Assembly: GCF_030270585.1 (NCBI RefSeq)
Contig: NZ_BSYI01000007.1
Span: 104,805-168,804 of the forward strand
Source: Paralimibaculum aggregatum
GTDB lineage: Bacteria; Pseudomonadota; Alphaproteobacteria; Rhodobacterales; Rhodobacteraceae
Length of the DNA stretch: 64,000 nt
Reading direction: 5' to 3'
The translations under genes were made by a program, and so were the position numbers. Positions 24,284-33,264 of this stretch are shown one piece after another. Positions within the stretch are counted from its first letter, which is position 1, and each line of letters opens with the position of its first letter. The notes beneath the pieces were generated by a model. It saw nothing but the letters and a program-made list of their open reading frames with translations, did not search any database and had not been told where the DNA came from.

Positions 24284-25159
24284 TCAGGGCCAGTCCATCG
24301 CGGCGAGGCCGGCGAGCGCGGGATTGGCCGCGGTGATCCGGCGCACCGGCACCGCCGCGAGCCGCGCCGCCACGCCCGTGCGCGCCAGCAGCCGCTCGAG
24401 GAACAGCGCGCGGTCGATCACGGCGTCGAAATCCTCCAGCACCCCGCCGCAGAGGAAGAGCCCGCCCCAGGCGCCGGTGGCCAGCACCAGATCGCCCGCG
24501 ACGCGGCCGAGCAGCGCCGAGACCAGCCGGCGCACCTCCGGCGCCGGCGCGCGGGCCGCGAGCCGGGCATGGCCGGGGCCGGAGAGCAGCGCCTCCACCG
24601 TCGCCGTGCCCGTCGCCGCGCCCGTCGCCGCGCCCGCCATCAGGGCGGCGTCCTCGCCGGACGCGGGGGCGAGGCTCATATGGCCGGCCTCGGTGGCCAG
24701 CGCCGCCCAGCCGCCGCGCACCGGCACCGCCACCGAGGCGCCGAAACCGGTGCCGACATTCACCGCGATCATCGGCTGCGTGCCGTCCGGGGCGCCCGGG
24801 CGCAGCGTCTCGGCGCCCTCGGGCCCGAGCCGGGGCAGCAGATGCGCCACCGCCGCGAGGTCGTTGAGGATCGCGACCCGTGCCCCCGGCAGCACCCGCG
24901 CCACCGCCGCGGGCGAGATCTCCCAATGCGCGTTGGTCAGCCGCACCGCGCCGCCGATCACCGGGCCGGCGGCGGCGATGGCGATCTCGCTCGTCCCCTC
25001 GCTCGCCCCGCCGCCCTCGGCCGCGAGGAAGGCGGCCAGCGCGTCCTCGAAGCTGGGGTGATCGGCCACCCGCAGGCGCAGCACGGGCCCCGGCGCGCCG
25101 CCGGGCGCGGCGCGGGCGAAGCGCGCATTGGTGCCGCCGATATCCGCAACCAGCCGCAT
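24284..25159 (-). CDS. glk: Glucokinase
   Basis: A 291-residue ROK/Glk-type kinase. It has the phosphate-binding ADIGGTNARFA at the N terminus, LNDLAAVAHLLP, VNVGTGFGASV, the Glu-His pair in TEAGHMSL and a C-terminal FLCGGVLEDF. It phosphorylates glucose to glucose-6-phosphate using ATP in the cytoplasm. The ATG is 1 bp from the otsA stop. In this trehalose cluster it would recapture glucose released by the GH15 enzyme. A short Ala/Thr/Gly-repeat loop (GAATGAATGTAT, around residues 177-188) is unusual. Confidence 0.92.
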   Translation of the reverse strand: MRLVADIGGTNARFARAAPGGAPGPVLRLRVADHPSFEDALAAFLAAEGGGASEGTSEIAIAAAGPVIGGAVRLTNAHWEISPAAVARVLPGARVAILNDLAAVAHLLPRLGPEGAETLRPGAPDGTQPMIAVNVGTGFGASVAVPVRGGWAALATEAGHMSLAPASGEDAALMAGAATGAATGTATVEALLSGPGHARLAARAPAPEVRRLVSALLGRVAGDLVLATGAWGGLFLCGGVLEDFDAVIDRALFLERLLARTGVAARLAAVPVRRITAANPALAGLAAMDWP

Positions 25160-25160
25160 C

Positions 25161-26558
25161 TCAGCCCTCCGCCGCCGCGGTCGCGCCGCCAGTGCCGTCG
25201 CGGAGGTCGCGCAGGAAGTCGCGCCGCCAGCGCGCGACATCGCGCTGGCGCACCCGCTCGAGCAGGGCCGAATGGCGCTCGATCCGCTCCTCGCGGCGCA
25301 TCCCCACGGCGAGATGCATCGCCAGCGCCACCTCGTCGGCGTCGTAGGGGTTGACGATCAGCGCCTCCGCCAGATCCGCCGCCGCGCCGGCGAACTGCGA
25401 CAGGATCAGCACGCCGGGATCGGCCTCGTCCTGCGCCGCGACATATTCCTTGGCGACGAGGTTCATGCCGTCGCGCAGCGGCGTCACCAGCCCGATCCGC
25501 GAGCCCTTGAACAGCGCCGCCAGCGTGTCGCGCGCCAGCGAGCGGTGGACATAGCGCACCGGGGTCCAGTCGAAATCGCCGAACTCGCCGTTGATCGCGC
25601 CGGAGAGCTGCTCGAGCTCCATGCGGATGTCGGCATAGGCGGCGAGCTCCTCGCGGGTCGGCGGGGCGATCTGCATCAGCACGATGTTCTTGGCGTGCTC
25701 GGGATGCAGGTGCAGCAGCCGGCGATAGGCGCGGAAGCGGTCCGGCAGGCCCTTGGAATAGTCGAGCCGGTCGACGCCGATGATGTGGGTGTCGATGCTG
25801 CCGCGCTTGAGCCGGCGGATGCGGTCCTCGGCCTCCGGCGTGTCGGCCATCGCCTTGAACGCCTCGACATCGATGCCGATCGGGTAGCTCCTGACCTTCA
25901 GCTTGCGCCGCGCCGCGCGGAAGGGATGGCTCTCCGGCGTCACCAGGGCGGCGGTCTCCTCGGCATAGCGGCCGAAATTGGCGACGTGCTGCTCGGTCTG
26001 GAAGCCGATCACGTCATAGGCGAAGAGCGTGTCGACCAGCCAGGCATGGTCCGGCACCGCGCTGATGATCTCCGGCGAGGGGAAGGGGATGTGCAGGAAG
26101 AAGCCCATCCGGTTCTCGAGGCCGAGGGCGCGCAGCTCCGCCGCCAGCGGGATCATGTGATAGTCGTGGATCCAGATCACGTCGTCGGCCGAGACGAGCC
26201 CGGCCAGCGCCCGGGCGAAGCGGCGGTTGACCTCGCGATAGCCCTCCAGCGCGGCGCTGTCGAACTCCGCGAGATCGAGCCGGTAGTGCATCACCGGCCA
26301 GAGCGCCCGGTTGGCATAGCCGAGATAATAGTGCGCATAGTCCTCCTCGGTGAGCGCCTGGGTGGCGATGGTCACCGCGCCCTGGCGCTCGAGCGTGAGG
26401 CCGAGCTTGTCGTCGGTGTCGACGATCTGCCCGGACCAGCCGAACCAGAGCCCGTTGCCGTCGCGCAGCGCATCGCCGAGCGCGGTCACCAGCCCGCCGC
26501 TCTGGGTGCCGCCGGTGATGTCCCCGACGCGGTTGGAGGCGACGACCAGCCGGCTCAA
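25161..26558 (-). CDS. otsA: Trehalose-6-phosphate synthase
   Basis: A 465-residue GT20 enzyme making trehalose-6-phosphate from UDP-glucose and glucose-6-phosphate. Landmarks: N-terminal VVASNRV and [50 protein letters not shown], and the C-terminal [16 protein letters not shown] with LSQFAGAA. The length is standard. The start is a TTG at 26558 overlapping the GH15 stop (TTGA), with GGGAGG about 8 bases upstream; no better start exists, so it is translationally coupled. With otsB it forms the OtsAB trehalose pathway for osmotic or desiccation stress. Confidence 0.95.
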   Translation of the reverse strand: MSRLVVASNRVGDITGGTQSGGLVTALGDALRDGNGLWFGWSGQIVDTDDKLGLTLERQGAVTIATQALTEEDYAHYYLGYANRALWPVMHYRLDLAEFDSAALEGYREVNRRFARALAGLVSADDVIWIHDYHMIPLAAELRALGLENRMGFFLHIPFPSPEIISAVPDHAWLVDTLFAYDVIGFQTEQHVANFGRYAEETAALVTPESHPFRAARRKLKVRSYPIGIDVEAFKAMADTPEAEDRIRRLKRGSIDTHIIGVDRLDYSKGLPDRFRAYRRLLHLHPEHAKNIVLMQIAPPTREELAAYADIRMELEQLSGAINGEFGDFDWTPVRYVHRSLARDTLAALFKGSRIGLVTPLRDGMNLVAKEYVAAQDEADPGVLILSQFAGAAADLAEALIVNPYDADEVALAMHLAVGMRREERIERHSALLERVRQRDVARWRRDFLRDLRDGTGGATAAAEG

Positions 26559-28330
26559 AGCTCGGCCTCCCAGCGTTTCGAGAGGCGCATGGCGCCGTTG
26601 ACGATGCCGACCTGGGAATAGGTCTGCGGGAAGTTGCCCCAGGCGCGGCCGGTGGCGAAGTCGCTGTCCTCCGCCATCAGGCCGAGATGGTTGCGCGCGT
26701 TCAGCAGCGCCTCGAAATGCTCGCGCGCCTCCTCGGTGCGGCCGATCCGGGCGAGCGCGTCGATCCGCCAGAAGGCGCAGAGGTTGAAGCCGACCTCCGG
26801 GGCGCCGAAATCGTCCGCCTCCTCGTAGCGCAGCATGAAGGAGCCGCGCCCGAGCACCTCGCCGAGCTTCTCCACGGTGGCGACGAAGCGCGGGTCCTGC
26901 GCCGGCAGGAAGCCGATCTCGCCCATCAGCAGCACCGAGGCATCGAGGGTGCGCCCGCCGAAGCTCTCGACGAAGGCGCCGCGCTCGTCGGACCAGGCAT
27001 GCTCGAGGATCTTCGCGCGGATCGCCCCGGCCCGCTCGGCCCAGTAGCGCGCGCGGTCGGCGAGGCCGAGATGCGCCGCGATCTTGGCCAGCCGGTCGCA
27101 GCCGGCCCAGCACATCAGCGAGGAGGAGGTGTGGATGCGCGCCCGGGTGCGCAGCTCCCAGATCCCGGCATCGGGCTGGTCGTGCAGGCTCCATGACTGT
27201 TCGCCGAGCGGCTCCAGCATCTCGAAGGCGGCGCGCCCGGCATCCATGTAGAGCCGGCTGTCGAAGAAGGCCGGCGCCGCGCCGAGGATGATGTTGCCAT
27301 AGGTGTCGTGCTGGAAATGCTCGTGCGCCTGGTTGCCGACGCGCACCGGCCCCATGCCCATGAAGCCCTGCAGCGCCTCGGCATGGCGCTCGGTGAGCTG
27401 GGTCTCGAGCCCGACCCCGAGCACCGGCTGGATATGCCCGCCCTTGGCATCGGCGACGGCGTTCATCAGCCAGCCGAAATAGTTCTCCAGCGTGCGCACC
27501 GCGGCCAGGCTGTTGAGCGCCCGCACGGTGAAGAAGGCATCCCGCACCCAGCAGTAGCGATAGTCCCAGTTGCGGCCGCTGTCGGGCGATTCCGGCAGCG
27601 AGGTGGTCACCGCCGCGACGATCCCGCCGGTGGCCTCGTAGCTGCAGAGCTTGAGCGTGATGGCGGCGCGGATCACCGCGTCCTGCCATTCCAGCGGGAT
27701 CGCGAGGCGCCGCACCCAGCCGCGCCAGTAGGCGGCGGTGTCGTCGTGGAAGCGCTTGGCGATCTCGGCCGGGCTCTCGGCCAGGCTCTCGTCCGGCCCG
27801 AGCACGAAGTTGAGCGGCCGGTCGAGATTGATCAGCCGGCTGTCGAGCAGGTGGTCGATCGGCGCGTCGGTGGTGAGCCGCAGGGTCTGGTCCGGCCCGA
27901 TGAAGCGCACATGGTTCGAGCCGCGGGTGATCTCGGGCGCGCGGGTGCCCCAGTCGAAGCGCGGGCGCAGCCGCAGCCGCACCCGCGGCCAGCCTTCGAG
28001 CGGCCGGATCTGCCGGATCAGCATCTGCGGGCGGAACATGCGGCCGCGGGCCTCGAAGCGCGGCGCCCAGTCGAGGATCTCCACCGAGCCCGAGGCGCCG
28101 TGCAGCACGGTGCGCAGGATCGCGGTGTTGCGGTCGTAGCTCTGCTGCGCCTCGCGCAGGTCGTCGAGCTCCACCGCGAAGGCGCCGTCGCCGGGCTCGC
28201 CGGTGCCGTGGCCGAGCAGCGCGTGGAACACCGGGTCGCCGTCGATCCGTGGCAGGCAGAGCCAGACCAGCCGTCCCGCCCGGTCGACGAGTGCGGCGAT
28301 GGAGCAGTTCCCGATCAGTCCGTAATCCAC
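26555..28330 (-). CDS. Glycoside hydrolase family 15 protein (glucoamylase/trehalase-like)
   Basis: A 591-residue protein with the trehalase-like N-terminal beta-sandwich (MDYGLIGNCSIAALVDRAG) and an (alpha/alpha)6 barrel. It has WDYRYCWVRDAFFTVRALN, the catalytic Glu candidate in SGPD-like region GIWELRTR, and the second acidic site near FNLCAFWRIDAL. GH15 members hydrolyse alpha-glucosidic bonds; some bacterial ones are trehalases. The start is GTG at 28330 with AGAGGAGAG upstream. It lies between otsB and otsA and overlaps otsA, so trehalose or a related glucan is the likely substrate. Whether it degrades trehalose or clears another alpha-glucan is not settled by sequence. Confidence 0.9.
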   Translation of the reverse strand: MDYGLIGNCSIAALVDRAGRLVWLCLPRIDGDPVFHALLGHGTGEPGDGAFAVELDDLREAQQSYDRNTAILRTVLHGASGSVEILDWAPRFEARGRMFRPQMLIRQIRPLEGWPRVRLRLRPRFDWGTRAPEITRGSNHVRFIGPDQTLRLTTDAPIDHLLDSRLINLDRPLNFVLGPDESLAESPAEIAKRFHDDTAAYWRGWVRRLAIPLEWQDAVIRAAITLKLCSYEATGGIVAAVTTSLPESPDSGRNWDYRYCWVRDAFFTVRALNSLAAVRTLENYFGWLMNAVADAKGGHIQPVLGVGLETQLTERHAEALQGFMGMGPVRVGNQAHEHFQHDTYGNIILGAAPAFFDSRLYMDAGRAAFEMLEPLGEQSWSLHDQPDAGIWELRTRARIHTSSSLMCWAGCDRLAKIAAHLGLADRARYWAERAGAIRAKILEHAWSDERGAFVESFGGRTLDASVLLMGEIGFLPAQDPRFVATVEKLGEVLGRGSFMLRYEEADDFGAPEVGFNLCAFWRIDALARIGRTEEAREHFEALLNARNHLGLMAEDSDFATGRAWGNFPQTYSQVGIVNGAMRLSKRWEAEL

Positions 28331-28372
28331 GTGCTGTCTCTCCTCTTCAGTCTCCCCGCGATGGTCCGTGCC

Positions 28373-29113
28373 TCAGCCGGCGGCCCTGCGGGCGAGCCAG
28401 TCGAGGAAGGCCGCGATGCCCGGCGCGCGGTGGCTTGCCGCGGTCGGGCCCGGGCCGATCTTGATGCCGGTGCCGCCGAGCGCCCGGGCGGCGCGGAAGG
28501 CGTCCTCGTCGGTGGTGTCGTCGCCCGCCGCGATGGGGCTGCGCCCGGCAAACGGCGGCGCCGCCATGAAGCTGCGCAGGGCGGTGCCCTTGTCGATGCC
28601 GGCCAGCGCCACCTCGCTGACCATCAGCCCGTGCAGCGCGCGCAGCCCGGCGCCCTCCGCCGCCAGCCGCTCGACCAGCGCGCGCACCGCGCCGCCGAGC
28701 GCCGGACGGCTGCGGTAGTGCAGCGTCACCGAGCCGGGCTTGCGCTCCATCAGCAGCCCCTCCGCGCCGGCCAGCGCGGCGATCGCCGCGGCCGCCGGGG
28801 CGAGCCGCGCCGCCGCCCCCGCGGCGGTTTCGGCCCCGCTGCCGGGGCTGCGGAACTCGGCCCCGTGCGAGCCCGCGGCAGGCAGCGCCAGCGGCGCCGT
28901 GCGGGCATCGAGATCGGCCAGCGCGCGGCCGCTGATCAGCGCCACGGCGCCGCCCGTGCGGGCCCGGATCGCCGCCACCGCGGCGCGGGTCGCGGGCGCC
29001 ATCGCGGCATCCTCGGGCCGGTCGACGATCGGCGCGAGCGTGCCGTCGAAATCGAGGAACAGTGCGGTGCGGTCCCAGTCGGGTCTGAGCGCGTCGAGTT
29101 CGTCGGTCTGCAT
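28373..29113 (-). CDS. otsB: Trehalose-6-phosphate phosphatase
   Basis: A 246-residue HAD-family phosphatase. Motif I is FLDFDGTLAPI (nucleophile Asp and acid/base Asp). Motif II is ALISGR. The cap region carries GSHGAEFRSPG and ERKPGSVTLHYR. Motif IV is AAGDDTTDEDAF. It removes phosphate from trehalose-6-phosphate to give trehalose. The length fits OtsB. It is first in the operon otsB-GH15-otsA-glk, 42 bp before the GH15 gene. Confidence 0.94.
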   Translation of the reverse strand: MQTDELDALRPDWDRTALFLDFDGTLAPIVDRPEDAAMAPATRAAVAAIRARTGGAVALISGRALADLDARTAPLALPAAGSHGAEFRSPGSGAETAAGAAARLAPAAAAIAALAGAEGLLMERKPGSVTLHYRSRPALGGAVRALVERLAAEGAGLRALHGLMVSEVALAGIDKGTALRSFMAAPPFAGRSPIAAGDDTTDEDAFRAARALGGTGIKIGPGPTAASHRAPGIAAFLDWLARRAAG

Positions 29114-29302
29114 GCCCCTGTGTCGCGCTTGCTGCGGCCGGTGGGTGGCGGTCGGCGATCAGACTGGCATGGCGCGGCGCCGCTGGCCAGCCTTCTTCGC
29201 GTCCGCAGCATTAAGGATCCCTTCAGGGCGGGACAGAATTCGCAAATTTTCCTGCGGGCCGGGACCGGCTAGAGCAGGGCGAGGACAGTCCCGGAGAGGC
29301 GG

Positions 29303-29914
29303 ATGGAGCCCTGCATGAATCTGGCCGTGGTCGGCGGCAGCGCCTGGTTCGCGGGCGCGCTCAGCGCGCTGCTCGACGGCGACGAGACCCTGCGCCCGGT
29401 GGAGATCGCCGAGGACCCCGGCGGCTTCGCGCGTCGCGGCGGGGCGGAGCCGCAGATCGCCATCCTGGCCGCCGGCATGGGGCGCGAGGCGCTGCTCGGC
29501 ACGATCCGCGACTGGCGGCGGCGCTATCCGGCGCTGCGCACGGTGATCCGCCTGCGCCGGCTGCGGCCCGAGCTGGTGCGCGACGCGATGCAGGCCGGCG
29601 CCTGGGGCTGCTTTGCCGAGGACGACGCGCCGGAGGTGGTGCTGGCGACCCTGCGCGCGGTCTCGGCCGGGCGGGTGAGCTTTCCCTTCGTGGATTTCTC
29701 CAGCCTGCGCGACGATCCCTTCGAGCGCCTCACCCGGCGCGAGCGCGAGGTGCTGGCGGCGCTCTCGCGCGGCTGGACCAATGCGCAGATCTCGGCCCGG
29801 CTCGGGATCTCGGAGAACACCGTCAAGTATCACCTCAAGATCGTCTACGACAAGCTCGAGGTCAGCACGCGCTCGATGGCGGTGGCGAAATACCTCAACT
29901 ACGCCATCGACTGA
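29303..29914 (+). CDS. LuxR/NarL-type regulator with degenerate receiver domain
   Basis: A 203-residue protein. The C-terminal HTH is standard LuxR type (LTRREREVLAALSRGWTNAQISARLGISENTVKYHL). The first ~120 residues have the layout of a receiver domain but lack its acidic pair and phospho-acceptor Asp: the positions read VVGGSAWF and AILAAGMG. It is therefore unlikely to be controlled by phosphorylation and may bind another protein or signal. GGAGAGGCGG precedes the ATG. Its short upstream region (29220-29250) is AT-richer than most of the window. It is divergent from otsB and convergent with mtkB. Confidence 0.85.
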   Translation: MEPCMNLAVVGGSAWFAGALSALLDGDETLRPVEIAEDPGGFARRGGAEPQIAILAAGMGREALLGTIRDWRRRYPALRTVIRLRRLRPELVRDAMQAGAWGCFAEDDAPEVVLATLRAVSAGRVSFPFVDFSSLRDDPFERLTRREREVLAALSRGWTNAQISARLGISENTVKYHLKIVYDKLEVSTRSMAVAKYLNYAID

Positions 29915-29928
29915 GGCGTGACGAGGTA

Positions 29929-29962
29929 GGCCGCCGGGGCACGCCTCCCGGCCCCGGCGGCC
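29929..29962. terminator. Bidirectional terminator hairpin
   Basis: A perfect 12-bp stem (ggccgccggggc/gccccggcggcc) with a 10-base loop lies between the convergent stops of the LuxR-type gene and mtkB. No T tract is present. Confidence 0.65.
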
Positions 29963-29971
29963 AGCAGCCGG

Positions 29972-30871
29972 TCAGGCGGCGAGGCCCATCCGGTCGAGCA
30001 CCGCGGCCACCGTCTCGCCCATGGCGGAGGGGTGCGGCGCCACGGTGACGCCGGCGCCGGCGAGGATCTCCACCTTCTCCTGCGCGCTCTCGCCGAAGGC
30101 CGAGACGATGGCGCCGGCATGGCCCATCTTGCGCCCCTTGGGCGCCGAGAGCCCGGCGACATAGGCAATCACCGGCTTGGCCATGTGATCGCGCGCATAG
30201 GCCGCCGCCTCGGCCTCCTGCGGGCCGCCGATCTCGCCGATCATCATCACCGCATCGGTGCCCGGATCGGCCTCGAACAGCTCGAGGATGTCGCGGAACG
30301 AGGAGCCGTTGATCGGGTCGCCGCCGATCCCGACCGAGGTCGAGACGCCGATGCCGAGCGCCTGCATCTGGCTCGCCGCCTCGTAGCCGAGGGTGCCGGA
30401 GCGCCCGACGATGCCGACCCGGCCGGGCGCGTAGATATGCGCCGGCATGATCCCCATCATCGCCTTGCCCGGGCTGATCGTGCCGGCGCAGTTCGGCCCG
30501 GTGAGGCGCATCCGCCGCTCGCGCGGATAGCGGCGCATGTAGCGCTTGACCCGCATCATGTCCTGCGCCGGGATGCCGTCGGTGATGCAGACGCAGTAGC
30601 GGATGCCGGCATCGGCGGCCTCCATGATGGCATCGGCGGCGAAGGGCGGCGGCACGAAGACGATGGAGGCCTCGGCCCCGGTCTCGGCCACCGCGCCGCG
30701 CATGGTGTTGAACACCGGCAGGCCGAGGATCTCGCTGCCGCCCTTGCCGGGGGTCACGCCGCCGACCACCCGGGTGCCGTTCGCGATCATGTCCTCGGCA
30801 TGGAAGCGCCCGATGCGCCCGGACATGCCCTGCACCAGGACCCTGGTGGTCTCGTCGATCAGGATGCTCAT
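29972..30871 (-). CDS. mtkB: Malate-CoA ligase (or succinyl-CoA synthetase) alpha subunit
   Basis: A 299-residue alpha subunit of an ADP-forming acyl-CoA synthetase. It has the CoA-binding N-terminal MSILIDETTRVLVQGMSGRIG and GGVTPGKGG, LTGPNCAGTISPGK, the SRSGTLGYE-like GRSGTLGYEAA, GDPINGSSF, and the active-site His in KMGHAGAIVS. The N terminus (ILIDE) and ITDGIPAQDMMRVKRYMRRYP resemble MtkB of methylotrophs more than SucD, which points to malate thiokinase: malate + CoA + ATP to malyl-CoA. A GGGGAGGA ribosome site precedes it, and the beta gene ends 12 bp upstream. Succinate use cannot be excluded. Confidence 0.82.
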   Translation of the reverse strand: MSILIDETTRVLVQGMSGRIGRFHAEDMIANGTRVVGGVTPGKGGSEILGLPVFNTMRGAVAETGAEASIVFVPPPFAADAIMEAADAGIRYCVCITDGIPAQDMMRVKRYMRRYPRERRMRLTGPNCAGTISPGKAMMGIMPAHIYAPGRVGIVGRSGTLGYEAASQMQALGIGVSTSVGIGGDPINGSSFRDILELFEADPGTDAVMMIGEIGGPQEAEAAAYARDHMAKPVIAYVAGLSAPKGRKMGHAGAIVSAFGESAQEKVEILAGAGVTVAPHPSAMGETVAAVLDRMGLAA

Positions 30872-30883
30872 CTCGTCCTCCCC

Positions 30884-32056
30884 TCAGGCGGCTTTTCTGG
30901 CGACGGCGCCGACCGCGCGCTCGGCGGCCTCGGCCAGCGTGTCGGCGGTGATGATCGGCAGGCCCGACGCGGCGAGGATGCGCTTGCCCTCGGCGACATT
31001 GGTGCCCGAGAGGCGCACCACCACCGGGATGTCGATGCGCGCCTTGCGGAACGCCTGCACCACGCCCTCGGCGACCCAGTCGCAGCGGTTGATGCCGGCG
31101 AAGATGTTGACCAGGATCGCCTCGACCTTCGGGTCGCGCAGCACGAGGCGGAAGGCCGAGAGCACGCGCTCCGGGCTGGCGCCGCCGCCGATGTCGAGGA
31201 AGTTCGCCGGCAGCCCGCCGGAGAGCTTGATCATGTCCATGGTCGCCATCGCCAGCCCGGCGCCGTTGATCATGCAGCCGATATTGCCGTCGAGCGCGAC
31301 ATAGGCGAGGCCGCGATCCGCGGCATGCGCCTCCATCGGGTCCTCCTGGCTCATGTCGCGCAGCTCCGAGACCTCGGGGTGGCGGAACAGCGCGTTGTCG
31401 TCGAACGACATCTTGGCGTCGAGCGCCAGCAGGTTGCCGCGCGCGGTGGTCACCAGCGGGTTGATCTCGACCATGGTGGCGTCGAGGTCGCGGAACGCGC
31501 GGTAGCAGGCGCGGAAGATCTTCGCCGCCTCGGCGACCTGGCCGCTGTCGAGCCCGAGCCCGTAGGCGAGCTCGCGCGCCTGGTAGTCGAGAAAGCCCGA
31601 GGCCGGGTCCACCGTCATGCGCAGCAGCGTGTCGGGATGCTCGGCCGAGAGCTCCTCGATCTCCATGCCGCCGGCCGAGGAGGCGACGATCATGATCCGC
31701 TCGGTCTTGCGGTCGAGCACCAGGCCGAAATAGATCTCGCGGGCGATCTCGCAGGCCTCCTCGACATAGACCCGGCCGACGAGCCGGCCCTCGGCGCCGC
31801 TCTGGCGGGTGACGAGGCGCTTGCCGAAGAGCTCGGCGGCATAGTCGCGGATCTCCTTGTCGGAGCCGCAGAGGCGCACGCCGCCGGCCTCGCCGCGGCC
31901 GCCGGAATGGATCTGCGCCTTGACCACCCAGCGCTCGCCGCCGAGCTCGTGGCTGCGATAGCCGGCCTGTTCGGGGCTGTAGGCGAGCCCGCCCTTGGGC
32001 ACGGGAACGCCGAACCGGGCGAGGATCTCCTTCGCCTGATATTCGTGGATGTCCAT
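30884..32056 (-). CDS. mtkA: Malate-CoA ligase (or succinyl-CoA synthetase) beta subunit
   Basis: A 390-residue beta subunit with an ATP-grasp domain: [63 protein letters not shown], and the C-terminal flavodoxin-like [37 protein letters not shown]. Segments such as [12 protein letters not shown] agree with MtkA. With mtkB it would feed malyl-CoA to malyl-CoA lyase (glyoxylate + acetyl-CoA). GGAGGAAA precedes the ATG at 32056. The reading frame stays open upstream through the repeat array to 33247, but this is an effect of GC-rich repeats. Other serine-cycle genes are not seen nearby. Confidence 0.83.
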   Translation of the reverse strand: MDIHEYQAKEILARFGVPVPKGGLAYSPEQAGYRSHELGGERWVVKAQIHSGGRGEAGGVRLCGSDKEIRDYAAELFGKRLVTRQSGAEGRLVGRVYVEEACEIAREIYFGLVLDRKTERIMIVASSAGGMEIEELSAEHPDTLLRMTVDPASGFLDYQARELAYGLGLDSGQVAEAAKIFRACYRAFRDLDATMVEINPLVTTARGNLLALDAKMSFDDNALFRHPEVSELRDMSQEDPMEAHAADRGLAYVALDGNIGCMINGAGLAMATMDMIKLSGGLPANFLDIGGGASPERVLSAFRLVLRDPKVEAILVNIFAGINRCDWVAEGVVQAFRKARIDIPVVVRLSGTNVAEGKRILAASGLPIITADTLAEAAERAVGAVARKAA

Positions 32057-32204
32057 GGGTTTCCTCCGCGTCTGGCCTCCCGCACCGGGCGGGCATGCCG
32101 GAGGTCTAGGCCGCACCGCCGCCGCCCGCCCGCTCCGCCCGGAGAGGATCTTTCGCCGCGGGAAGGGCAGCCGCCCACCCGGACGGGTGGGGCCGCACCC
32201 GCCG

Positions 32205-32309
32205 CGGGCCGGGCACGCCGCCGCCACGGGCTGGGTGCACGGCCCTGGCACGGCGCCGCCACTGGCCGGGCGCAGGGGCCGGGCATGGCGTCGCCACGGG
32301 CCCGGCAGG
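32205..32309. repeat. Imperfect 35-bp tandem repeat, 3 copies
   Basis: Three adjacent 35-bp units (32205, 32240, 32275) share the core gccgccac(g/t)ggc in the middle and gggccgggca-like starts. They are GC-rich, non-coding by appearance, and form the first of three repeat blocks in the 1.2-kb gap between mtkA and plsC. Confidence 0.65.
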
Positions 32310-32324
32310 GCCGCGATGCCCGAG

Positions 32325-32396
32325 CGGCTGCCGAAGAACGCGCGGCTACCGAAGGTCGCGCGGCTGCCCAATGTCGCGCGGCTGCCGAAGGACGCG
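32325..32396. repeat. 18-bp tandem repeat, 4 copies
   Basis: Four units of exactly 18 bp begin at 32325, 32343, 32361 and 32379; consensus cggctgccgaagnncgcg. Differences are 1-4 bases per unit. It lies 15 bp after the 35-bp repeat and 52 bp before the 13-bp array. Confidence 0.85.
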
Positions 32397-32448
32397 GGAC
32401 GGCGTCCCCCGGCGCCACCGGATGTTCCGCCCGACCCTCCGCCGCGCG

Positions 32449-33125
32449 GCTCCCCCCGGCGGTTTCCCCCGGCGGGTCCTTCGGGCAGCCTCCCCCGGCA
32501 GGTCCCTCCGGCGGCTCCGTCCGGCGGGTTCCTCTGGGGAGGCCGTCCGGAGGGTTGCTCTGGCGGGTCCGTCCGGCAGGTTCCCCCGGCAGGTCCCTTC
32601 GACAGGTTCCCCCGGCGTGCTCCCCTGGCAGGTTCCTCTGACAGGTCCCCCCGGCGCGTTCCTCCGCCAGGTCCCCCCGGCGTGTTCCCCTGGCAGGTTC
32701 CTCTGACAGGTCCCCCCGGCGAGTTCCTCCGGCAGGTCCCTCCAACAGGTTCCTCCGGCGCGTTCCTCCGACAGGTTCCTCCGGCAGGTCCCCCCGGCGT
32801 GTTCCCCTGGCAGGTTCCTCTGACAGGTCCCCCCGGCGTGTTCTCCCGGCAGTTTCCTCTGACGAGTTCCTCCGGTAGGCCCCACCGGCGAGTTCCTTCG
32901 GCAGGTTCCTCCGGCCCGTTCCCCCGACAGGTTCCTCCGGCATGTCCCTCAGGCAGGTTCCCCCGACAGGTTCCCTCGGCGGGTTCCTCCGGCGGGTTCC
33001 TCCGGTGCGTTCCCCCGGCGGGTTCGTCCGGCCGGCTCCCCCGGCAGGTTCCTCCGGTGGGTTCCTCCGGCGGGTCCCTCCGGCGGGCTCCCGCGGCGGG
33101 TCCTTTCGGTGGGCTCCCGCGGCGG
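32449..33125. repeat. Large 13-bp tandem array, about 52 copies
   Basis: The 677-bp stretch can be cut into about 52 units of 13 bp (three units are 12 or 14) with consensus GTTCCYCCGGCRG. There are no spacers, so it is not a CRISPR. A three-unit block (gttcccctggcag, gttcctctgacag, gtccccccggcg) recurs at 32619, 32684 and 32801, showing larger internal duplications. Since 13 is not a multiple of 3, all frames read a 13-codon period; the long open frames here on both strands follow from this and do not indicate genes. It fills the gap between divergent mtkA and plsC, together with the rest of 32057-33264, where no gene is seen. Confidence 0.93.
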
Positions 33126-33264
33126 GGCGCTCCGTCGGCGCGGGCGGCGGGGGCTCTGCTGCCGGCCCGCGCGCCCGGTTTTCCCTTGCGTGCGCGCGGC
33201 GCAGCCGGCAAGCCTTGGGGCAGGCGAGGAGCGCGGGCATGCGGCACCCTCAGGAGCGGCGGCG

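Noticed and set aside
32449..33125. CRISPR array
   Set aside because: Units are directly adjacent with no spacers, too short (13 bp), and no cas genes are nearby.
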